Assembly (NCBI RefSeq): GCF_014359955.1
Contig: NZ_JACIYL010000048.1
Span: forward strand, 1-11,514
Direction: 5' to 3'
DNA length: 11,514 nucleotides
Source of the DNA: Thermogutta sp.
GTDB taxonomy: Bacteria > Planctomycetota > Planctomycetia > Pirellulales > Thermoguttaceae
Positions 6,756-11,514 of the stretch are shown piece after piece. The translations under genes were made by a program, and so were the position numbers. The notes under the pieces are model-generated. The model searched no databases. It was not told the origin of the DNA and was given only the letters and a program-made list of their open reading frames with translations. Positions within the stretch are counted from its first letter, which is position 1; the number at the start of each line of letters is the position of its first letter.

Positions 6756-9575
6756 ATGACAGCGCTTCGCTGTGTGCGGTGGCTGTTGACGATCCTTTCA
6801 CTGGGCAGTCTCAGCGTCTTCGTCCTCGCTGAGCCGCGCGTGTCTCCCGCCAATGGCGAGGAGGTATTGCGGGAATGGAATTTCGACGAGCCCGGCAATC
6901 TCCAGGGCTGGAGCCCGGGAGGGCATCTTCGCGACACGCAGGTGGCAGAGGGCGTCTTGCGGACCACGGTGGGGGACTGGGACCCGATCCTCGTTCATGA
7001 GCTTTTCGATCCGCCATTGCCAACAACGCCCACCCAGGTGATCGAAATTCGGCTGTGGGCCCCACGCGATGGAACCGCCGAATTCTTCTGGACCAACACG
7101 ACCAAGACGCAGTATGGCGGCTTTTCCCCCGAAAAACACACCCCGTTTCATGTGAGTGCGGGGTGGCACACCTACCGCGTTCGTCCTTTTTGGCAGGCCG
7201 AGGGCCATCTTCTGCGTCTGCGCTTTGATCTTCCCGGCCTACAAGGCGGCGAGGAACCCGCGGAGTATCGCATCGACTTTATTCGCATCATTGAACTCGG
7301 TTCACGGGCACAACCTGTTGCCCCCGACTGGACCTTCCGCGGCAACCCGGCAGGATGGAGTCTGGAAGGTGACGGCAAATTGTGGGTGGATGAGAATGGA
7401 CTTCACGCCGTGCTGCCACCCGGTTCCCGTCTGGTCGCACCGCCCATCGAGGTCACCGAGGTAATGGCCTTCGCTGCATTCCAGATGGCGGTGGATGAGC
7501 CGGGGAGTGCTCGGCTGATCTGGGCCTCGGGCAAAGTCAACGGTCTGCAGTCCCAGGAATTCGTTTTATCTCCGGGAAAGGCTCCGCGGGTTTATAACAT
7601 CCCGCTCGGCGGTGCCGAAGGCTGGCAACTCCCCATCGTTTACCTGGGGCTAGAGCCGACGGCCGACAAGCCCGTTCATCTTTGCATCAGATGGTTTAAG
7701 CTGAGCGAGGAGCCGGCGGGACCTGCCGATCTGGAAATAAAAAACTTTTTCATCAAATCAGCACTGCCCCGGGTGGGACAGACATGCGAACTCGTCGCCC
7801 AGATCACCAACCGCGGCGGTGAGACGGTCGCTGCCGTTCGCGCCAAACTTGTCCTGCCTGATGGCGTAGCGCTTGCAGAACCTGCCTCCGCGGAACAGGT
7901 GACCGGACCAATCGACTATGGGGATATGCGATCGCTTATCTGGCGGGTGACGAGCCGTCGCGAGGGCCCATGCCCGCTGAAACTTCTCATCACTCACCCG
8001 ACCACCCTGCAGTCAGAATGCGTGGAGACGTTTCTGCCGCAACTGCACCTTCCCAAAGCGGAATATGTTCCGCCCCCGCAACCGGTACGCGGGCCGTATG
8101 AGGTGGGCGTTTACTATTTCCCCGGTTGGGGGCGTCCGGCCTCGTGGCTTCCCCTGCTGACATTTCCTGAACGCCGGCCGGTGCTGGGCTTTTACCGCGA
8201 AGGCCTCCCCGAGGTGATCGACTGGCAAATCAAATGGGCTGTCGAACACGGGATCACCTTCTTCTGTTACGACTGGTACTGGCGACAGGGAGAGCAGCGG
8301 CTCAATCATGCCCTCCACGATGGCTATTTCCATGCCCGATATCGCAACCTTCTCAAGTTTTGCCTTCTTTGGGCGAATCACTTCGGCCCCGGAGAACACA
8401 GTGCGGAAGATCACCGACGCGTGTGTCAATACTGGATAGAGAATTACTTCCGGCGTCCCGAGTATTTTAAAATTGACGGTCGGCCGTTGCTTGTGATCTT
8501 CTCCGTTTATTCCCTCAAACGAGACTTGGGCATCGAGGGAACTCGGCAGGCCATCGAGCTCTGGCATCGCATGACGGAGGAGGCCGGCGTGGGCAGAATC
8601 CTTGTCGCGGGCTGCGGAACTCCCGTTGTGCTCAAAGAAATGAAGGAGATGGGGTTTGATGCCGTCACCGGGTACAACTGGCCGCGGTGCGGGATCGACG
8701 ATCGCAATTGGGTACCATTTGCCGAAGTCGCCCGAAACTACAACACGCTCTGGTGGCGACCGCTTGCCGAGGCCGGACTTATGCCGGTGATCACGCCTGT
8801 CAGTGCGGGTTGGGATTCCCGGCCGTGGCATGGAGAACGTGCCCTCGTCCTGACCGATTGCACGCCGGAGGCCTTTGAAGCCCATCTCCGTCAGGCCAAA
8901 CAATTTGTCGATGAGACCGGTCAGCCAAAGGTCCTCCTCGTCGAGGCCTGGAATGAGTTTGGTGAAGGCTCCTTCTGTGAACCGCACAAGAGATATGGAT
9001 TCGGCCACCTGGAAGCCATCCGCCGCGTTTTCTGTCCCAACAGCCCTGCGCCGCAGAATTTCGGTCCGGAGGACGTGGGCTTGCCTTTGCCGGAATTCAA
9101 CAACGTAGAAGAACCACCGGTGCGCACCGAGTGGGACTTCGCCACCCCTGGCGATACCGAAGGCTGGTCGGTGATGATGGGGCTGACACCCCCGGTCGTA
9201 AAGGACGGCTGCCTGACCACAAAATCCACCAGCAATGATCCGGCCCTGCAAACGACAACCAAGCTGCGGGCAAGCGAGTTCTCCGAATTGGAAATCCGAG
9301 TGGCGATTCGCTCCTCGAAGGCCCGCGACATCCTCCAGCTTTTCTGGTGCCCACTCAACGCGCCGTTCCGCGAGGAGGCCAGCGCGAAAGTCGAGGTGAT
9401 CGCCGACGGGGAGTTTCACACCTATCGCCTGAATCTGGCGGCACATCCGCTGTGGCGGGGGCTTGTTGCGGGGCTGCGACTGGACCCGTGCACAACCCCC
9501 AACGCGGAAATCCGCCTCGACTCACTCAAGTTCATTCGCTCCAGCTCAAACGTCCGGCCGGAAGCCAGGGAGTAA
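6756..9575 (+). CDS. Secreted multidomain protein with GH99-like/WbsX-type domain
   Basis: A 939-residue exported protein, probably acting on carbohydrate. Residues 1-25 are a signal peptide (cut after VLA). Beta-sandwich-like modules follow at about 38-180 and 190-325, then an Ig/CARDB-like module at about 330-435. The GH99-like alpha/beta barrel is at about 449-775: VGVYYFPGW (450-458), FFCYDWYWRQGEQRL around Asp506, and VEAWNEFGEGSF (729-740) with Glu734 and Glu737, the family's C-terminal barrel motif. A last beta-sandwich is at about 790-935. The three sandwiches open with matching motifs: WNFDEPGNLQGWS at 41, WTFRGNPAGWS at 192 and WDFATPGDTEGWS at 793. The ATG has GGAG 7 nt upstream. 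Family relatives include endo-mannosidases and proteins named as WbsX glycosyltransferases, so hydrolase versus transferase and the substrate cannot be decided here. It converges on the dehydratase gene. Confidence 0.92.
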   Translation: MTALRCVRWLLTILSLGSLSVFVLAEPRVSPANGEEVLREWNFDEPGNLQGWSPGGHLRDTQVAEGVLRTTVGDWDPILVHELFDPPLPTTPTQVIEIRLWAPRDGTAEFFWTNTTKTQYGGFSPEKHTPFHVSAGWHTYRVRPFWQAEGHLLRLRFDLPGLQGGEEPAEYRIDFIRIIELGSRAQPVAPDWTFRGNPAGWSLEGDGKLWVDENGLHAVLPPGSRLVAPPIEVTEVMAFAAFQMAVDEPGSARLIWASGKVNGLQSQEFVLSPGKAPRVYNIPLGGAEGWQLPIVYLGLEPTADKPVHLCIRWFKLSEEPAGPADLEIKNFFIKSALPRVGQTCELVAQITNRGGETVAAVRAKLVLPDGVALAEPASAEQVTGPIDYGDMRSLIWRVTSRREGPCPLKLLITHPTTLQSECVETFLPQLHLPKAEYVPPPQPVRGPYEVGVYYFPGWGRPASWLPLLTFPERRPVLGFYREGLPEVIDWQIKWAVEHGITFFCYDWYWRQGEQRLNHALHDGYFHARYRNLLKFCLLWANHFGPGEHSAEDHRRVCQYWIENYFRRPEYFKIDGRPLLVIFSVYSLKRDLGIEGTRQAIELWHRMTEEAGVGRILVAGCGTPVVLKEMKEMGFDAVTGYNWPRCGIDDRNWVPFAEVARNYNTLWWRPLAEAGLMPVITPVSAGWDSRPWHGERALVLTDCTPEAFEAHLRQAKQFVDETGQPKVLLVEAWNEFGEGSFCEPHKRYGFGHLEAIRRVFCPNSPAPQNFGPEDVGLPLPEFNNVEEPPVRTEWDFATPGDTEGWSVMMGLTPPVVKDGCLTTKSTSNDPALQTTTKLRASEFSELEIRVAIRSSKARDILQLFWCPLNAPFREEASAKVEVIADGEFHTYRLNLAAHPLWRGLVAGLRLDPCTTPNAEIRLDSLKFIRSSSNVRPEARE

Positions 9576-9620
9576 CCCGTCCGCCCCTGTGCCAGCCGGC
9601 CGGTGAATCGAGATGTCGCT

Positions 9621-10001
9621 TCACGAAATCCCCAACGAGCGGGCGAGTTCGTCGATGCGGCTGGCCAGGTGGAAGTCTGCCTGGGTTAAACCTCCTGCGG
9701 AGTGTGTCCAGATCTCAATCCGCACGTGACGGTAGCGCTCCAGATGTAAATCGGGATGGTGGTCCAGCGCCTCGGCAATCTCGCCCACCTGATTGAGAAA
9801 CTTTAGAGCAGAAACGAAATCTGGCATCCGCCACTGCCTTCTGATCCGCTGGGCCGACTCGTCGAGTTCCCAACCATCAAGCTGATTCAGAAGGACCCTG
9901 GCCTCAGACAACTCCAACCTGATGGGCTGGCCCCGACACGGTGAGCAACCCGCGGCTTTAGATTCCTGATTTTTCCGCTGAATGTCGTCCGGTTCGACCA
10001 T
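9621..10001 (-). CDS. phhB: Pterin-4a-carbinolamine dehydratase
   Basis: This enzyme dehydrates 4a-hydroxytetrahydropterin so that the cofactor of aromatic amino acid hydroxylases can be recycled. In many bacteria without such hydroxylases its role is unclear. The 126-residue product has the family core ALDHHPDL (His81, His82, Pro83) and IEIWTHSAGGLTQADF (His100, Asp109), plus LLNQLDGWELDE before it. An N-terminal C-x2-C (Cys19, Cys22) is common in bacterial relatives. The ATG at 10001 has GGAG 8 nt upstream, and the length then fits. The open frame runs on to 10208, but that extension is low-complexity and not family-like. The neighbours do not supply a pterin-dependent hydroxylase. queD also handles a pterin but is 9 kb away, so no link is claimed. 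Confidence 0.94.
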   Translation of the reverse strand: MVEPDDIQRKNQESKAAGCSPCRGQPIRLELSEARVLLNQLDGWELDESAQRIRRQWRMPDFVSALKFLNQVGEIAEALDHHPDLHLERYRHVRIEIWTHSAGGLTQADFHLASRIDELARSLGIS

Positions 10002-10305
10002 GATCGGCACTCCGTTCGAGGATTGAGCAGATCCAAAATCGCGACCATCGCCGTTTTCTGGGCGGGCCTGTGTGCTTTCTCCATAATAGGAAAGAATCCC
10101 CGAACGGCAATTGTTGTGTCCAACTGCCAAGGAAGAAAACGAAATGGTGACCGTTGGACTGGGCTCACTGCGCTGTCCGTTCCCCAGCCGTGCGGATAGG
10201 ATTTCCACGCACTTTCTCGCTTTCAGCAGCCTTCAGCGAAGGTCCCTCGAATGGGTCATCTTTCTGTGATGCCCGACAGGTACCTTAACCCTCTGCTGTT
10301 CGCCG

Positions 10306-10333
10306 GTAGGGGCCATTCATGAATTGCCCCTAC
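10306..10333. repeat. 28-bp palindrome (C element, copy 2)
   Basis: Same element as 6370-6397, with one base change in the left arm (GTAGGGGCC in place of GTAGGGGCA) that leaves one mismatch in the stem. It starts the shared 88-bp block in array 2. Confidence 0.88.
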
Positions 10334-10393
10334 ACTATCGGAGGGATCCGCTCGTCAGGTCCGTTTTTCGGAGGGACGTGCTTGTCACGTCCG
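10306..10393 (+). repeat. 88-bp direct repeat, copy 2
   Basis: Matches 6370-6457 with three substitutions and no gap, in the same orientation. With copy 1 it brackets the GH99-like and dehydratase genes. Confidence 0.88.
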
Positions 10394-10605
10394 CTTTTTT
10401 CGGGGGACCCGCTTGTCAGATCCGATGAACACCGATTGACGACCAATGCCGCTTCCCCGGGCACGACAAGCGTGCCCCTCCGAAGCCGCTCTCGGAGGGA
10501 CCTGCTTGTCACGTCCGCTTTTCGGAGGGACGTGCTCGTCACGTCCGATGAACACCGATCGATGACATATTCCTTCTCACCGGGCACGACAAGCGTGCCC
10601 CTCCG
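10339..10605. repeat. Palindromic repeat array 2 (REP/BIME-like), seven A-type hairpins
   Basis: Plus-oriented copies are at 10339-10363 (imperfect stem GGATCCG/CAGGTCC), 10369-10393 (perfect), 10401-10424 (imperfect, flank CGGGG), 10493-10517 (one mismatch) and 10523-10547 (perfect, loop CTCGT). Minus-oriented copies are at 10459-10482 and 10582-10605, both with stem GGGCACG/CGTGCCC and loop CTTGT on their own strand. Facing pairs 10401/10459 and 10523/10582 are separated by 34 nt of related spacer beginning ATGAACACCGAT. The rules are the same as in array 1. Unlike many REP arrays, it sits in a divergent gap. Confidence 0.85.
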
Positions 10606-10792
10606 ACCGGGAACCCACGCTCATCGTGATCCGCAAAAAAACTTTTCACGTCCCGCACTGGACACACCATCCACCTCAAACGACAATCTAAGCGCCGCGG
10701 GGCCGGAAAGTCCTCGGCCGTTGCGCCAGGCCGCATCCAAACCGGTTGCTTCATGTCCTCCCATCGTGCAATGATCTGTCCGTAACGTGATA

Positions 10793-10807
10793 GCGGAGGT
10801 GCTCCGC
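10793..10807 (+). promoter_or_regulatory. Hairpin that contains the Shine-Dalgarno of the oxidoreductase gene
   Basis: GCGGAG (10793-10798) and CTCCGC (10802-10807) are perfect complements around a GTG loop. The Shine-Dalgarno GGAGG (10795-10799) lies in the left arm and loop, and the ATG follows one base after the right arm. Folded, the site would be hidden from the ribosome. Whether it regulates translation is inference. Confidence 0.55.
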
Positions 10808-10808
10808 C

Positions 10809-11514
10809 ATGAAACTGAGTCGCCGCCAACTGCTCACTGTTCTCTCCAGTCTGGGAACTTCCCTGGGCATTCCCTTCTTCTGGCAGCAACGGGTCACGGC
10901 CGAAGGACCACCACTCAAGAACGATCGGCCGGGCATCGGGGCCATCGGGATGCGCTACCAGGGCACGGTCATTGCCCTCAAGGCCCAGACCCATGGCGAT
11001 ATCGTGGCGATTGCCGACGTGGACCGAAACGTCCGCGAACAGGCCCGCGCCAGCTTCGGCAGCACCCCCGACATTTATGAGGATTACCGTCACCTCCTCG
11101 ACCGAAAGGACATCGACGTCATCCTTATCGGAACTCCCGACCACTGGCATGCCAAAATGGTCATTGACGCGTGCCGCGCGGGCAAAGATGTTTATGTCGA
11201 AAAACCCCTCACGCTCACCGTGGACGAAGGCAAAGTGATCCGCAAAGTCGTGCAGGAAACCCAGCGCGTGGTTCAGGTGGGATCCTGGCAGCGGAGTGAT
11301 GCCCGTTATCGACTGGCCGTCGAGATGGTGCGGGCGGGGCGACTGGGCAAACTGCACCGCGTCACCTGTGTGGCCGGTCCCAATCCGACGGGCGGTCCCT
11401 TTCCCGTTCGCCCGGTGCCCAACGCCCTCAACTGGAATCTCTGGCTGGGCCAGGCCCCCGAAGTCCCCTACACCGAGGAACGCTGCCACTACACCTTCCG
11501 CTGGTGGTTCGAAT
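10809..11514 (+). CDS. Gfo/Idh/MocA family oxidoreductase with Tat signal, 3' partial
   Basis: A NAD(P)-dependent oxidoreductase of the glucose-fructose oxidoreductase / inositol dehydrogenase / MocA superfamily. The window ends after 235 codons without a stop; full family members are usually 350-450 residues. Seen: twin-arginine leader SRRQLLTVLSSLGTSLGIPF (4-23), so export by the Tat route as a folded, cofactor-loaded protein is likely. Next come Rossmann glycines GIGAIG (42-47), then GTPDHWHAKM, then VEKPLTLTVDEG with the conserved Glu131-Lys132-Pro133; that lysine is the usual catalytic one. The C-terminal part begins with VGSWQRSD and LNWNLWLGQAP. Tat-exported members are abundant in planctomycetes and are thought to act on sugars or sugar derivatives; the substrate here is unknown. 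The ATG is set by GGAGG 9 nt upstream, inside a hairpin. Nothing indicates an operon with the GH99-like gene. Confidence 0.95.
   Translation, partial: MKLSRRQLLTVLSSLGTSLGIPFFWQQRVTAEGPPLKNDRPGIGAIGMRYQGTVIALKAQTHGDIVAIADVDRNVREQARASFGSTPDIYEDYRHLLDRKDIDVILIGTPDHWHAKMVIDACRAGKDVYVEKPLTLTVDEGKVIRKVVQETQRVVQVGSWQRSDARYRLAVEMVRAGRLGKLHRVTCVAGPNPTGGPFPVRPVPNALNWNLWLGQAPEVPYTEERCHYTFRWWFE

Larger units (their letters stand above)
10002..10808. other. 807-bp divergent intergenic region with repeat array 2
   Basis: This separates the dehydratase gene (minus) from the oxidoreductase gene (plus), so it should hold both outward promoters. At 10002-10305 I see no gene and no clear -35/-10 pair. At 10306-10605 lies the second palindromic array. 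At 10606-10792 I see neither a gene nor a clear promoter. At 10793-10807 a hairpin covers the ribosome binding site of the oxidoreductase gene. An open frame at 10319-10774 is made of the repeats and is not a credible protein. Confidence 0.6.

Noticed and set aside
8013..9446. 477-codon minus-strand frame opposite the GH99-like gene
   Set aside because: Antisense shadow in a GC-rich gene. The plus frame has a signal peptide, family motifs and a ribosome binding site; the minus frame has none.
10002..10208. N-terminal extension of the dehydratase frame
   Set aside because: In frame but low-complexity and absent from the family. The ATG at 10001 has a good GGAG and gives a normal length.
6039..10605. 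CRISPR array
   Set aside because: Repeats occur in both orientations, are short self-contained hairpins, have irregular positions and related rather than unique spacers. No cas genes are present.
10319..10774. Open frame in array 2 with the same N-terminus as the frame at 6383
   Set aside because: Same reason: translated A-type and C-type repeats in a divergent intergenic region. The shared residues are explained by the 88-bp direct repeat.
10539..11489. Long minus-strand frame opposite the oxidoreductase gene
   Set aside because: Antisense shadow of a clear Gfo/Idh/MocA coding region, with no family features of its own.

Overview
The window looks like chromosome from a GC-rich planctomycete, most probably a thermophilic Pirellulales/Thermoguttaceae-type bacterium. 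That placement is inferred from gene style, not from a marker gene. The clues are a planctomycete-type short sigma-70 factor, a Tat-exported Gfo/Idh/MocA protein, a large secreted GH99-like/WbsX-type protein with several beta-sandwich modules, a secreted matrixin-like protease with a long Pro/Ala linker, and GGAG-flanked palindromic repeat arrays between genes.

Layout, left to right. 1-207 holds no gene, only two small hairpins. On the minus strand, queC (716-1432) and queD (208-609) encode two steps of 7-deazaguanine (preQ0/queuosine) synthesis. A divergent gap with a good candidate promoter leads to a sigma-70 family factor (1925-2509, plus). It converges on a large secreted metzincin (2622-4868, minus), with ribosomal protein S21 (5077-5277, minus) upstream of that. 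A gene-poor gap is followed by a small coiled-coil-like hypothetical protein (about 5740-6000, plus), whose 3' end lies in a nested hairpin. Next comes a dense palindromic repeat array (6039-6635), then the 939-residue GH99-like secreted protein (6756-9575, plus). Converging on it is a pterin-4a-carbinolamine dehydratase (9621-10001, minus). A divergent 807-bp gap contains a second, related repeat array (10306-10605). The window ends inside a Gfo/Idh/MocA oxidoreductase (10809 onward, plus).

The genes are mostly separate housekeeping or accessory units. Only queC and queD form a clear functional pair. The GH99-like protein and the Gfo/Idh/MocA protein would both fit exported carbohydrate metabolism, but nothing here shows that they work together.

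The strongest unexplained structure is the repeat system. Sixteen short hairpins share a GGAG-type 5' flank and a loop core GCTTGTC/GCTCGTC, while their stems vary in a largely pair-preserving way. One stem type occurs only on the minus strand and the others only on the plus strand. In five cases a plus and a minus hairpin face each other across a constant 34-nt spacer. This is the architecture of REP/BIME elements and suggests a composite unit of about 83 bp. One unit appears interrupted by a cluster of five different hairpins. An 88-bp near-identical segment containing a 28-bp palindrome occurs in both arrays, 3,936 bp apart, so the two arrays bracket the GH99-like and dehydratase genes. A second notable point is the Shine-Dalgarno of the oxidoreductase gene, which sits inside a perfect 6-bp hairpin directly before the ATG.
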